This document shows positions 1 to 8,279 of a DNA stretch of 64,000 bases, one piece after another. A program made the translations under genes and the position numbers. The stretch's first letter is position 1; every line of letters begins with the position of its first letter. Below the pieces are notes generated by a model. That model searched no databases and was not told the origin of the DNA. It saw only the letters and a program-made list of their open reading frames with translations. The stretch comes from Chitinophaga caseinilytica (GTDB lineage Bacteria > Bacteroidota > Bacteroidia > Chitinophagales > Chitinophagaceae): positions 3,641,001-3,705,000 of the forward strand of contig NZ_CP150096.1 of NCBI RefSeq assembly GCF_038396765.1, given 5' to 3'.

Positions 1-711
1 CGGCTTTTCCGCGAAGAACTTGCCGATATTGCGGGTTTGCCGGCGAAGGTTTTCGCTCAGCAGGCGGCTGCCCAGCCAGGTTTTGTCTACCTTGTCCGAC
101 ACGGTGAATTCCCGCAATTTAACCGGCATGGCCGGCGAAATGGCGATGGAGATCTCCCGGTCGAAGCCGGGCATGACGTACAGCATCGTATCGATGTAAA
201 ACTCCTTGCTGACCGTTATCTGGATGGAAGGCTGCTTCCCCTTGTCTTTCAGCCGCAGGTGGAAATAGCCGTCGGTATTGGTGAAGGCGCTCATGAGGTC
301 GGAACGTTCGTAGATACTGGCGTTCACGATCATATTGCCGTTGTATTTGTCGCGCACGTAGCCGCTGATGGTGTAAAACCGTTCCCGGGCGCCTTCGGCG
401 GCGTTGAGGATGATGTGCCCGTCTACCACCGAATACCGGATACGGCCCTGGAAGAGCTGGTCGAGCACCTGGCGGATGGGTTTCCGCTGCACGGTGAGGC
501 TCACGAGGCTGTCGCCCCTGAAAGGCCTGCCGGCGTAGGAAAAGCTGAGGCCCGATTGGGCGGTGATTTTGGACAGCACGGAATCTACCGGCCAGTTAAC
601 GGCCCGGAAGGAAACGGTTTGCTGGAGTTGTTGCTGCGCCATCAGGCAGCAGGGCCAGAGGAGCAGGGCGATGAGACAGTTACGGAACAAGTTGGAGCAG
701 GGTTTGAACAT
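1..711 (-). CDS. STN / carboxypeptidase-regulatory domain surface protein, partial (N-terminal 237 residues)
   Basis: Reading the minus strand from the ATG at 711 gives an open frame that runs off the left edge of the window. It begins with a signal peptide (MFKPCSNLFRNCL, ending near CCLMA-QQ). An STN-type domain follows at about residues 27-100 (starting TVSFRAVNWPVDSVLSKI and ending near VVDGHIIL). A carboxypeptidase-like regulatory domain (YTISGYVRDKYNGNMIVNAS) lies at about 112-195. After it comes KTWLGSRLL...GKFFAEKP, which recalls Bacteroidota outer-surface proteins that join STN and regulatory domains to a non-TonB barrel, rather than a TonB-dependent receptor plug. That choice rests on memory of the family, and the rest of the gene is outside the window. 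The STN domain suggests contact with a FecR-like anti-sigma factor. Confidence 0.75.
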   Translation of the reverse strand, partial: MFKPCSNLFRNCLIALLLWPCCLMAQQQLQQTVSFRAVNWPVDSVLSKITAQSGLSFSYAGRPFRGDSLVSLTVQRKPIRQVLDQLFQGRIRYSVVDGHIILNAAEGARERFYTISGYVRDKYNGNMIVNASIYERSDLMSAFTNTDGYFHLRLKDKGKQPSIQITVSKEFYIDTMLYVMPGFDREISIAISPAMPVKLREFTVSDKVDKTWLGSRLLSENLRRQTRNIGKFFAEKP

Positions 712-797
712 GGCGGACGCCGGCCTCCTTGTGGAGACCGGCGGGCCAAAATTAGCGTAAAACGTTCAATGGATGGGGGAGAAAAAAGGACAGGCGG

Positions 798-1391
798 TTA
801 GAAAATGCCTGCTTTCACGCCCAGGGAGAATCCGGGGGCGCTGAGCTTCTCGTCGGTCGTATGCAGACCGCCCACGCCGAACACCCTCCGGTACGAACCG
901 CCCGCTACTACGCGGAGGTAATGGGTGACGTTCATTTCCAGCTGAACGAAGGGCTCGGCCACTACAACGGAGCTGGAGCCATAGACATGATCGCGGCCTT
1001 TATTGAATTTTTCGCGCTCGGAAACCCCGCCGCCGCCGATGAGGGTGCCGGCCGACCAATGGAAAAGTTTGTCGGAGTTGTGCACGTATTCGACTACGGC
1101 GCCGGTGTACCAGAAATTGAGGACGGGCCGGTCGGGCGCTTCTACTCGGATGTTGTTGGCGAGGCTTTTGGCGCCGGCGCCGAGGAGCCATTTTTTGTTG
1201 AGGAATACGCCTCCGTATGCGCCGGTGAGCACGGCAAAATCGCCATTCAGGGCGGAGATCGTGCCAAAACCGTGGCCGTATGCGCCGAACGATTTGGCTT
1301 TGGAGGTTTTGCCTGCCAGGGTTTCGATTTCCTGGGCATTGGCGGCGGTGATGATTAACATCGAAGCGAAGAGTGTCAGCAGCTTTTTCAT
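798..1391 (-). CDS. Small outer-membrane-like secreted protein, 197 aa
   Basis: The frame stays open further upstream, but the start at 1391 gives a clean signal peptide (MKKLLTLFASMLIITAANAQ) with a cleavage site after NAQ. The mature part alternates hydrophobic and polar residues and is rich in Gly and aromatics (FGAYGHGFGTISALNGDF, GGVFLNKKWLLGAGAKSL). It ends in GFSLGVKAGIF, a terminal aromatic typical of outer membrane beta-barrels. It is about the size of an 8-strand barrel. I recognise no named family. It lies 86 bases upstream of the STN-domain gene on the same strand, so the two might be co-transcribed, but nothing shows a functional link. Confidence 0.7.
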   Translation of the reverse strand: MKKLLTLFASMLIITAANAQEIETLAGKTSKAKSFGAYGHGFGTISALNGDFAVLTGAYGGVFLNKKWLLGAGAKSLANNIRVEAPDRPVLNFWYTGAVVEYVHNSDKLFHWSAGTLIGGGGVSEREKFNKGRDHVYGSSSVVVAEPFVQLEMNVTHYLRVVAGGSYRRVFGVGGLHTTDEKLSAPGFSLGVKAGIF

Positions 1392-1572
1392 ATTGTAAAG
1401 TTTTTTGTTTGCTGCTATAATGACGGACAAATCACCCTTCCCCCCATAAGCCGGTAAAAAAATATTTTCTGAATGAAAATGAACAGCCGTTTTATGGAAT
1501 GAATAAAATGAACAGGGGAATAAGGGCTAAATTGATTAACAAACCTTATTTACTTAACCTCACATTGTTATT

Positions 1573-1779
1573 ATGGAAAACACCTACTTCGGCTGCGAGC
1601 CGCTCGAGGCACAAGACATGCAGAACATCCAGGGCGGTGCTTACGTGGCCAATCTTTTGACCCTCGTAAAAGGCGCATATTTCCTGACAAAAGGCTTTAC
1701 CCTGAATGTGCCCCTGGCCGGCCCCCTGGCATTCGGACTGCTGACATCGTTCGTAGACCCCCTGGTAACGGCGGCATAA
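1573..1779 (+). CDS. Double-glycine leader peptide, candidate bacteriocin-like precursor (68 aa)
   Basis: The short ORF begins MENTYFGCEPLEAQDMQNIQGG, matching the leader pattern of peptides cut by C39-peptidase ABC exporters: an acidic amphipathic helix with hydrophobic positions (L11, M16, I19) ending in Gly-Gly at residues 21-22. The predicted mature part is 46 residues, very hydrophobic, Gly/Ala/Leu-rich, with a single Lys pair and no Cys, so no disulfide or lanthionine is expected from the core. The gene stands alone between a divergent membrane protein gene and a convergent kinase gene, and a rho-independent terminator follows. No C39 exporter or immunity gene is visible in the window, although an MsbA-like ABC protein without a C39 domain lies at 58.9-60.8 kb. 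It could instead be a secreted signal peptide. Confidence 0.6.
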   Translation: MENTYFGCEPLEAQDMQNIQGGAYVANLLTLVKGAYFLTKGFTLNVPLAGPLAFGLLTSFVDPLVTAA

Positions 1780-1803
1780 TCACCACTGTAGCCACAAAAA
1801 ATG

Positions 1804-1836
1804 ACAGGCAATCTGCAGACGCAGGTTGCCTGTTTT
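1804..1836 (+). terminator. Rho-independent terminator after the double-glycine peptide gene
   Basis: ACAGGCAA at 1804-1811 pairs with TTGCCTGT at 1826-1833, followed by a short T run. It lies 25 bases after the stop codon at 1779. Confidence 0.65.
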
Positions 1837-1937
1837 GCTTATGATAACACTAACTATGGATTATTTCCCGTCTGCCCAATTTGGGCCGGGTATGCGCAAG
1901 TAACAACGGAAAAGGAAGGATTGTTGACCCGTACCGC

Positions 1938-2558
1938 CTACAGGTAATGGATACCCGGTGGATAGCTGTTGCCCAGCGCGCCGGTCAGCGCCCGGAAATC
2001 TTCAGGGCTCCGGAGGAAGTCCATCTTCGTAGTGTCTACCATGAGCGTGCGCATGGGGTACTGGCGGAGGAACTGCATGTACATTTCCTGCACCCGCTCC
2101 AGATAACTGTTTTTGATCTGCTGCTCGTACGGCCGCCCGCGCTTGCGGATGTTGCGCTGCAACTGGTCTACCGGCGCGTTGAGGAAAATGAGGATGTCGG
2201 GCTGGGGGAGTTGGGGATTGATGATGTCGAACAGCTTTTGATACAGCGAAAACTCGTCGGCCTCCAGGTTCATCTTGGCGAAGAGCAGGCTTTTGATGAA
2301 GAGGTAATCGCTGATGGTCTGGGGCGAAAAAAGATCGGGCCCCATCATGTCTTTCAACTGCTTATACCGTTCGGCCATGAAGAACAGCTCCAGCGGAAAG
2401 GCGTACTGGGCGGGGTCTGCGTAAAACTTAGGCAGGAAAGGGTTGTCTGCGAACTCCTCCAGCACCAGGCGCGCCCGGTAATGCTCGGCGAGCTGCTGCG
2501 CGAGGGTCGTTTTCCCCGAGCCGATATTCCCTTCTATGGTAATGAACGGGTATTGCAT
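1938..2558 (-). CDS. Deoxynucleoside kinase family protein
   Basis: The 206-residue product carries the P-loop GNIGSGKT at residues 10-17 straight after a first beta strand (FITIEG). It then has the acidic LEEFADNPFL segment and a RKRGRPYEQ lid-like motif, all typical of the dCK/dGK-like deoxynucleoside kinase family that salvages deoxynucleosides with ATP. The length fits the family. It lies 3 bases downstream of folK on the same strand, so the two are surely co-transcribed. A dNK-folK pair divergent from sppA is, as I remember, a recurrent Bacteroidota arrangement. Which nucleoside it prefers cannot be told from sequence. Confidence 0.88.
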   Translation of the reverse strand: MQYPFITIEGNIGSGKTTLAQQLAEHYRARLVLEEFADNPFLPKFYADPAQYAFPLELFFMAERYKQLKDMMGPDLFSPQTISDYLFIKSLLFAKMNLEADEFSLYQKLFDIINPQLPQPDILIFLNAPVDQLQRNIRKRGRPYEQQIKNSYLERVQEMYMQFLRQYPMRTLMVDTTKMDFLRSPEDFRALTGALGNSYPPGIHYL

Positions 2559-2561
2559 GGG

Positions 2562-3056
2562 TTAGTGTGGCGCGGTAGCGAGTTTCACGGCGGGCAGCGG
2601 GTCCGGACAGGCCGCCAGCAGCTCGGCAACGGTCAGTTGCAGGATAGGGTGCACCTTTTCCCCGGCGATCTCTGCCAGGGGCGCCAGCACGAAACGGCGG
2701 TTCTGGAGCTGGGGATGCGGTACTTTCAGCTGTGGCAGGGTGATGACGTCGTTGTTGAAAAACAGCATGTCGATATCGATCACCCGCGCCCCCCATTTCA
2801 CCCGTCTCACACGGCCGATACGGCGCTCGATGTCGAGCATGAGGCGCAGCAGCGAGGGCGCGTCGAGCCCGGTTTGCAGCTCCAGGGCCTGGTTCAGGTA
2901 ATCGGGCTGGGCAACGCCACCCCAGGCAGCGGTTTCGTACAGCGCCGATTCGCGCACTACGGCCCCGGCCTCCGCCTGCAGGAGTTTCACCGCTTCCAGC
3001 AGGTTCGCGGAGCGGTCTCCCATGTTGCCACCTATCAGTAATATTGCAGTATTCAT
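2562..3056 (-). CDS. folK: 2-amino-4-hydroxy-6-hydroxymethyldihydropteridine diphosphokinase
   Basis: This is HPPK, which transfers pyrophosphate from ATP to 6-hydroxymethyl-dihydropterin in folate synthesis. The 164-residue product opens with ILLIGGNMGDRSANL, the family's GxNxGD start. It carries the signature KWGARVIDIDMLFFNN at about residues 90-105, whose two Asp residues bind magnesium, and then VPHPQLQNRRFVLAPLAEI, all well conserved. It is the first gene of a two-gene unit with the downstream deoxynucleoside kinase and is divergent from sppA. A TAnnTTTG element lies about 14 bases upstream of the ATG at 3056. Confidence 0.95.
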   Translation of the reverse strand: MNTAILLIGGNMGDRSANLLEAVKLLQAEAGAVVRESALYETAAWGGVAQPDYLNQALELQTGLDAPSLLRLMLDIERRIGRVRRVKWGARVIDIDMLFFNNDVITLPQLKVPHPQLQNRRFVLAPLAEIAGEKVHPILQLTVAELLAACPDPLPAVKLATAPH

Positions 3057-3069
3057 GAATTTGACGGCT

Positions 3070-3077
3070 CAAAAGTA
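3070..3077 (-). promoter_or_regulatory. Candidate -7 promoter element for folK
   Basis: The minus strand reads TACTTTTG, matching the Bacteroidota TAnnTTTG. It would start transcription about 10 bases before the folK ATG. I found no clear -33 element. Confidence 0.45.
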
Positions 3078-3088
3078 CCCATATTCCG

Positions 3089-3096
3089 TATTTTTG
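3089..3096 (+). promoter_or_regulatory. Candidate -7 promoter element for sppA
   Basis: TATTTTTG matches TAnnTTTG and lies 40 bases before the sppA start. A TTTG at 3060-3063 is upstream but 25 bases away, longer than the usual spacing. It is adjacent to the divergent folK element. Confidence 0.45.
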
Positions 3097-3136
3097 AGAA
3101 AATTAATATAGATTTCCGTCCAATAACCAGATACTC

Positions 3137-4894
3137 ATGCGCAGTTTCCTCAAATTTTTCCTGGCATCCTTTGTAGCCCTTATCGTTTTCTCCATCATCT
3201 CCTTCTTTTTCATGCTGATGCTGCTCGCCCGCCTGGGCGCCGGCGCCCGCGAAAAAGTAGTGGTCGGGCCCAACGCCGTTGTAGTGGTAGACCTCAGCCA
3301 GCAATTCCATGAACTGCGGACCGACGATCCTTTCCGTAACCTCCTCGGCGGCGGCGCGGGCAACGTACCCGGTCTTTTCGATGCCGTGCGCATCATCCGC
3401 GAAGCGGCAACAGACGGTAATGTGAAAGGTATCTACATCAAGGCAGATGGCAACGGTAACGGATATGCCGCCAGCGAAGAGCTGCGCCGCGCCCTGGTGG
3501 CGTTCCGCAAAAGCGGCAAGTTCGTGTATGCATACGCGGATGGCCTCAGCCAGAACGCTTTCTACGTAGCTTCCGCCGCAGGTAAAATATATGTGCACCC
3601 GAAAGGCGCCGTCGATTTCACCGGCTTCTCCCTCACCACCACCTACATCAAAGGCCTGCTCGAAAAACTCGACATCGAACCGCAGATTTTCTATAACGGA
3701 AAATTCAAATCCGCTACGGAACCTCTCCGCGAATACAAAATGTCTGACGCCAACCGCGTGCAGACCACTTCCTTCCTCAACGAACTTTACGGCGATTTCC
3801 TCGTTCGCATTTCCGAAGCGAGGAAGATCGATACCGCCACGCTCCACCGCTACGCCAACGAAGCGCAGATTCTGGAGCCCTCCGACGCCGAGCGCCTCAA
3901 ACTGATCGACGGGTTGCGGTACGACGATCAGGTGATGGACGAGATCAAGCGCAGCCTGTCTATCGGCGGCGATGAATCCGTGAATTTCATCTCCCTGAAT
4001 AAATATGCCGTCGCCAATCGCCTGTACGAAGGCTATAGCGGCAACATCGCCCTCATTTACGCCCAGGGCGAGATCCGCTCCGGTTCTGATATCGACGATG
4101 CCATCGCCGGCGACGATTACGTGAAAATGATCCGCGACGCACGGCAGGACAAAAGCATCCGCGCCATCGTGTTCCGCGTAAATTCACCCGGCGGCAGCGC
4201 ACTGGCCTCCGAAAGCATCTGGCGCGAACTCACGCTGGCACGCAAATCCAAGCCCGTGATCGTTTCCATGGGCGATTATGCAGCCAGCGGCGGATATTAC
4301 ATTTCCTGCATGGCAGACAGCATTTTCGCAGAACATAACACCCTCACCGGTTCCATCGGTGTGTTTACGATATTGCCCAATATGAAAGGGTTCTTCAACA
4401 ACAAGCTCGGTATTACGTTCGACGGCGTGAAGACCGGCGAATATGCAGACGCAGGCTCCACCGCCCGCCCGCTCACCGACAAGGAAAAAATGCTCATCCA
4501 GCGGGGAGTGGATTCCATCTACGCCACGTTCAAACAAAGGGTGGTGGACGGCCGGAAATTGAGTGCGGCGGTGGTTGACAGCATTTCGCAGGGCCGCGTA
4601 TGGACCGGCAGCCAGGCGAAGCAACTGGGCCTGGTAGACCGTTTGGGCGGTGTGCAGGACGCGGTCGACTGCGCGGCGCGCATGGCCAACATTCCGGAAG
4701 TGGAACTGGTGACTTACCCCCGTCCGAAAGATACCATGGAAAAACTCGTCAAACTTTTCGGACAGGAAATGAAAGCCAGCTTCATGAAGGAAGAACTGGG
4801 CGAAGATTACCGCATCTTCGAAACGATCAAAAAGGTACGCGCCATGCAAGGTGAAGCGCAAGCCCGCTTGCCGTACGAAATGGTGATCGATTGA
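3137..4894 (+). CDS. sppA: Signal peptide peptidase SppA, 67K type
   Basis: SppA is a membrane-bound serine protease that degrades cleaved signal peptides. The 585-residue product has an N-terminal membrane anchor (about residues 3-31) followed by two tandem S49 domains, the long form found in E. coli. The catalytic Lys is K191 in FKSATEP and the nucleophile is S384 in DYAASGGYYIS, matching the E. coli Lys-Ser dyad. NSPGGSALASE, conserved before the nucleophile, is also present. It is transcribed alone, divergent from folK, with no terminator-like hairpin before the next gene. Confidence 0.95.
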   Translation: MRSFLKFFLASFVALIVFSIISFFFMLMLLARLGAGAREKVVVGPNAVVVVDLSQQFHELRTDDPFRNLLGGGAGNVPGLFDAVRIIREAATDGNVKGIYIKADGNGNGYAASEELRRALVAFRKSGKFVYAYADGLSQNAFYVASAAGKIYVHPKGAVDFTGFSLTTTYIKGLLEKLDIEPQIFYNGKFKSATEPLREYKMSDANRVQTTSFLNELYGDFLVRISEARKIDTATLHRYANEAQILEPSDAERLKLIDGLRYDDQVMDEIKRSLSIGGDESVNFISLNKYAVANRLYEGYSGNIALIYAQGEIRSGSDIDDAIAGDDYVKMIRDARQDKSIRAIVFRVNSPGGSALASESIWRELTLARKSKPVIVSMGDYAASGGYYISCMADSIFAEHNTLTGSIGVFTILPNMKGFFNNKLGITFDGVKTGEYADAGSTARPLTDKEKMLIQRGVDSIYATFKQRVVDGRKLSAAVVDSISQGRVWTGSQAKQLGLVDRLGGVQDAVDCAARMANIPEVELVTYPRPKDTMEKLVKLFGQEMKASFMKEELGEDYRIFETIKKVRAMQGEAQARLPYEMVID

Positions 4895-4970
4895 CCTGAT
4901 CCCGAAAAAATACTGATATTGCGATGCCGTTCCTGAAAAGGAGCGGCATTTCGCTTAAAAAACGACCCTT

Positions 4971-5756
4971 ATGTACCGTTTGAAATTCATGCTGCCTGCC
5001 ATGATCGTTTGCGGGCTCGCGGCTTGCCAGTCGGGCGCCACGCAAAGCGCGCAAGACTCCACGCAGACCGTTTCCCCGACCGACAGTTCCCGGTCCGACG
5101 GCCCGGAGCTGGTCCGCGACACGGCTTTGGCGTCTGAATTCGGATTGCCCGACACGGTGACGATCGGCAGCCAGTTATACCGCGTGGTGCCCTCTACCGA
5201 AGAGCTGTTCGAAAGCGCGCCTGAGTTCAAGCCCGATACGAGCGAAGCGAAAAATATCGCGCCGCAGCACGACCTCGTCCGCCGCGCAGGGAATGTGCTG
5301 TATATCAAACTGAAAAACGGATCGGAAAAGGAATTCCGCGACAATGCGGAAAGCGATGGGGAAGATCATGAAGTGCATATCTATAATGGTTACCTGCCGG
5401 CGATCGCGCGTTTCGTGATTTTCAGGTTTGGGTATGAAACGTATGATGTGTTGCTGGTGGATGAAAAATCCGGCGAAGAAACGCCCATCATCGGCCTGCC
5501 GCAGGTATCGCCCGACGGGAAGCAACTGATCGCTTCCAACCTCGACCTGATGGCGGCGTTTACCTTTAACGGACTGGAATATTATACGATGACCGGCAAG
5601 GGACTGGAAAAGCAGTACGATTTCAGTCCTGAGAAATGGGGCCCGGAATCCATCAAGTGGCTCGATGCCAATGTATTGGTGGGTAAATTCGGGGTGTTGA
5701 CGAAAGACAATGATCTGCTGTATCATTATGTCCGCCTGGAGCCGGTAAGGAAATAA
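4971..5756 (+). CDS. Lipoprotein of unknown function, 261 aa
   Basis: The product has a lipoprotein signal peptide (MYRLKFMLPAMIVCGLAAC) with the lipobox LAAC and Cys at residue 19. A Ser/Thr/Gln/Asp-rich linker follows (about residues 20-45), then a folded region with beta character (VTIGSQLYRVVPSTEELF, VLYIKLKNGSEKEF, SPDGKQLIASNLDL). SPDGKQL resembles a propeller strand turn, but one copy is too little to call a repeat. I recognise no family. It is probably outer or inner membrane anchored on the periplasmic side. It starts 76 bases after sppA and may share its transcript. Confidence 0.75.
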   Translation: MYRLKFMLPAMIVCGLAACQSGATQSAQDSTQTVSPTDSSRSDGPELVRDTALASEFGLPDTVTIGSQLYRVVPSTEELFESAPEFKPDTSEAKNIAPQHDLVRRAGNVLYIKLKNGSEKEFRDNAESDGEDHEVHIYNGYLPAIARFVIFRFGYETYDVLLVDEKSGEETPIIGLPQVSPDGKQLIASNLDLMAAFTFNGLEYYTMTGKGLEKQYDFSPEKWGPESIKWLDANVLVGKFGVLTKDNDLLYHYVRLEPVRK

Positions 5757-5945
5757 GGCTTGTCCGAAGGCCGGTCCCCGGGGCGGGGAAGCCACACACA
5801 TAGGCGGAATGCGCCCGGTATGGAGACCCCGTCCCCGGTGCGAAAAGCAATGCTTTCATGGCCGGACCGGAAACTGCCGGCTTTTTAGATTGCAGCCATA
5901 TATCGCCGGCATCAGTTGGCGGTTATTTCCTGTCGGGGCGCCCGG

Positions 5946-6368
5946 TCAGCCCTCTTCGGTGTACACGGGGTCGCGTTCTTCGGGAGTGAGGCGGATCACG
6001 TTGTTGTGATTTTCATCAACGATTTTCTGGGCTTGCATGCGGAGGCGGCGGAGCCCGTCGGCCAGGGCTTCCATTGATTTTTCGGCGGCTTCCGCGATCT
6101 CGTTGTGGTGGCGGATAACGTTGCTCAGTCTTTTGATGTGCTCATTGATCACATTACAGATGATCTGAGATCCGCTGAAGGGGTCGAAATCCTGGAGACG
6201 TTGCAGGATGTCGTCGTAACAGCGGCACATCTGTTCTACGGCTGGTGAAGGGGCGGCAGCAGCGGCTGCCTGCACTTTTTCTCTGCCATACAGGTTGGAT
6301 TTTAGGGCGCCTATTCGGCATGATTGGTTGATCAAAACGCGGTTTATGACTCTCGTCCAGGCCTGCAA
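5946..6368 (-). CDS. Hypothetical helical protein
   Basis: The frame spans 140 codons from a TTG at 6368, but no ATG is in frame before residue 47. A GTG at 6273-6275 (VQAAAAAAPSPAVEQM) is an alternative start, and the first 31 residues look unlike coding sequence. The certain part (about residues 47-140) is helical and charged: YDDILQRLQDFDPFSGSQ, NVINEHIKRLSNVIRHH, EALADGLRRLRMQAQKIVDE. The tail is acidic (PEERDPVYTEEG). It has no signal peptide, membrane segment or recognised motif. It lies between two plus-strand genes, so it has its own promoter. Small cytoplasmic protein of unknown role. Confidence 0.5.
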   Translation of the reverse strand: MQAWTRVINRVLINQSCRIGALKSNLYGREKVQAAAAAAPSPAVEQMCRCYDDILQRLQDFDPFSGSQIICNVINEHIKRLSNVIRHHNEIAEAAEKSMEALADGLRRLRMQAQKIVDENHNNVIRLTPEERDPVYTEEG

Positions 6369-6495
6369 CTTAAGAAAAGACCGCCGCCCGGCGCTTTCAA
6401 AAATTGTTAACCGGGCGTTATTGGTGGGTTAAAGCCCAGCAAACGGCCCCTGGAGCGGCCCTTCAGATTTCAGGGGATAATTGATCGTTGTTTGC

Positions 6496-6503
6496 TAGTT
6501 TTG
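6496..6503 (+). promoter_or_regulatory. Candidate -7 element for the ABC-2 permease gene
   Basis: TAGTTTTG matches TAnnTTTG and places the start of transcription near 6508. This supports the ATG at 6526 over the in-frame TTG at 6508 as the true start. Confidence 0.45.
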
Positions 6504-6525
6504 CCCCTTGTTAAAGATTAATAGC

Positions 6526-7632
6526 ATGGCGTCATCATACAATCAGCGGAAGGCAATGTGGGCAATTACGAAGGCGAGCATCCGGGCAATGTTCCGGAGC
6601 CCCTCGGCAGTGGTTTTCAGTCTCGCATTCCCGCTGGTCTTCATTCTGGTGTTCGGTTTCATCGGCGGAAGGTCGGGCTCGGTAAAAGTAGGGATCGATA
6701 AACGGTCAGACACTGCCAGCCAGATGTACCAACGCCTCGCCGCCGCGCCCAACCTTAAACTGGTGACAGACGAGCCGCAGGCGGATATGGAAGACGACCT
6801 CCGCAAAGGCCGTCTCACGGCCATTCTCCGCATCGAGAACGGGGCAGTGGCGGATAGTGCCGCGCCGGCCCTGAAGCTGCATGTCAAAACATCCACCGCC
6901 ACCAGCCCGGACAATAAAGCGCAACTCATCAACGTGCTCCAGATGGGCATCAACGCGGCCAACGACGTCGTGTACCCGCGCCCGTCCATTGCGGAGATCA
7001 TTCCCGAAACGGTGCCTGGCCGTCAATACAAGCCTATCGACTTCATCCTGCCCGGCCAGCTGGGCTTTTCGCTGCTGAGCGCCGCCGTTTTCGGGACGGC
7101 GTTCCTCTTTTTCAGTTTGCGGCAAACGCTGGTGCTGAAGCGTTTCTTCGCCACGCCCATCCACCGCATGTACATCATTCTCGGCGAAGCCATCAGCCGG
7201 CTGCTGTTCCAGTCGTTCGGCTCCATCGTGATCATCGGGCTGGGGTATTTCGCGTTCGGGTTTACGCTGGTGAACGGGTTCGTGACTTTCCTGGAAATGC
7301 TCGTCCTTTGCCTGTTCGGGCTCATCGTATTCATGGGTTTCGGTTTCGTGGTGAGCGGCATCGCCAAGTCGGAAAGTACCATCCCGCCTATGGCCAACAT
7401 CGTCACATTGCCGCAGTTCCTGCTGGCCGGCACGTTCTTTTCGGTGGATGTATTCCCTGCCTGGCTGCAACCCATTTGCAAGATGATGCCGCTGACTTAC
7501 CTGAACGATGCCTTGCGGAAGATCGCTTTTGAAGGGATGCACCTGTGGGACCTGGGTCCGCAATTGCTGGTGCTCACCATCTGGGGCGTGGTGGTGTACG
7601 GCGTGGCCGTGAAGGTGTTCCGCTGGGAATAA
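6526..7632 (+). CDS. ABC-2 type transporter permease (no ATPase partner nearby)
   Basis: The 368-residue product has the ABC-2 permease layout. There is one N-terminal membrane segment (VVFSLAFPLVFILVFGF), a large extracytoplasmic region of about 130 residues (RSGSVKVGIDKRSD onward), then five membrane segments in the C-terminal half. The second half contains the ABC2 signature region (KRFFATPIHRMYIILGEAISR and ...FLLAGTFFSVDVFPAWLQPICKMMPLTYLNDALRKI). ATG 6526 is preferred over TTG 6508 because of the promoter position. No ATP-binding gene is next to it, so it must work with an ATPase encoded elsewhere. The downstream SRPBCC gene follows after 27 bases. Confidence 0.85.
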   Translation: MASSYNQRKAMWAITKASIRAMFRSPSAVVFSLAFPLVFILVFGFIGGRSGSVKVGIDKRSDTASQMYQRLAAAPNLKLVTDEPQADMEDDLRKGRLTAILRIENGAVADSAAPALKLHVKTSTATSPDNKAQLINVLQMGINAANDVVYPRPSIAEIIPETVPGRQYKPIDFILPGQLGFSLLSAAVFGTAFLFFSLRQTLVLKRFFATPIHRMYIILGEAISRLLFQSFGSIVIIGLGYFAFGFTLVNGFVTFLEMLVLCLFGLIVFMGFGFVVSGIAKSESTIPPMANIVTLPQFLLAGTFFSVDVFPAWLQPICKMMPLTYLNDALRKIAFEGMHLWDLGPQLLVLTIWGVVVYGVAVKVFRWE

Positions 7633-7659
7633 AGTTTAACAACCGTAATCAAACCTGGT

Positions 7660-8205
7660 ATGAGATTATTTAAATTCTTCCTGATCTCCGTAGCCATTCT
7701 CGGCGCGCTGATCTTCCTGCTGTCGCTGGCGTTCCCGTCTACCGCGCTGCTGGAACGCTCCGGCGCCATCGAAGCCCCGGCAGACAAGGTGTACACGTAT
7801 CTGACCGACCTGAAAACCTGGAAAAACTGGAACCCCTGGCACCCGGAGTTCAGTCTTAAGCCCGGCGTTTCCGTGAATTACGGCCCGGTTACGGCCGGAG
7901 AAGGCGCATCTTACACCTGGGCCGTGCCCGGGAGCAACGAGCCCGGCCGCGTCCGGATCACGGAGGTAGTGCCCGGCAAAAGCGTGACCTACATCATGAT
8001 ACATCCGGATATGAAGCATATTACCGCGCATTTCGACCTCAAACCTACGGCCGACGGGCAGGGCACGGCCATCCTCTGGCGGTTCGAAGCGCACGTGGGC
8101 ATGGCACCCTGGTGGAAGCTCCGCGGGTTCATGATGGACCGGATGTTCGGTTCCACGATGGAAGACGGGCTGAACCACCTGAAAAGCCTCGCAGAAGCAC
8201 CTTGA
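7660..8205 (+). CDS. SRPBCC family (START-like) protein with membrane anchor
   Basis: The 181-residue product has an N-terminal membrane helix (FFLISVAILGALIFLLSLAF, about residues 5-24). It then has an SRPBCC/polyketide-cyclase-like fold: SGAIEAPADKVYTYLTDLKTWKNWNPW at about 35-61, the usual opening of the family, and VTYIMIHPDMKHITAHFDLKP...WRFEAHVGMAPWWKL in the second half. Such proteins form a hydrophobic cavity for small ligands, and the ligand is unknown. It follows the ABC-2 permease by 27 bases, so it is likely co-transcribed. The start ATG at 7660 is the only good one. Confidence 0.85.
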   Translation: MRLFKFFLISVAILGALIFLLSLAFPSTALLERSGAIEAPADKVYTYLTDLKTWKNWNPWHPEFSLKPGVSVNYGPVTAGEGASYTWAVPGSNEPGRVRITEVVPGKSVTYIMIHPDMKHITAHFDLKPTADGQGTAILWRFEAHVGMAPWWKLRGFMMDRMFGSTMEDGLNHLKSLAEAP

Positions 8206-8279
8206 TTTTTTTATGTTGAACGGTTTGGAAATCTTCCGTTTTCCGGCGTAATTTCCGTGTTCATTCAAATCCTATTTTT

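Noticed and set aside
37..801. Plus-strand 254-codon frame at the left edge
   Set aside because: It is the complement of the STN-domain protein read on the minus strand, which has a signal peptide and recognised domains. The plus frame has no family character.
1881..3041. Plus-strand 386-codon frame
   Set aside because: It runs antisense to the deoxynucleoside kinase and folK genes, both of which have clear motifs. High GC third positions open such shadow frames.
4971..5756. Calling the lipoprotein a beta-propeller because of SPDGKQL
   Set aside because: Only one such turn is visible in 261 residues, too few for a propeller.
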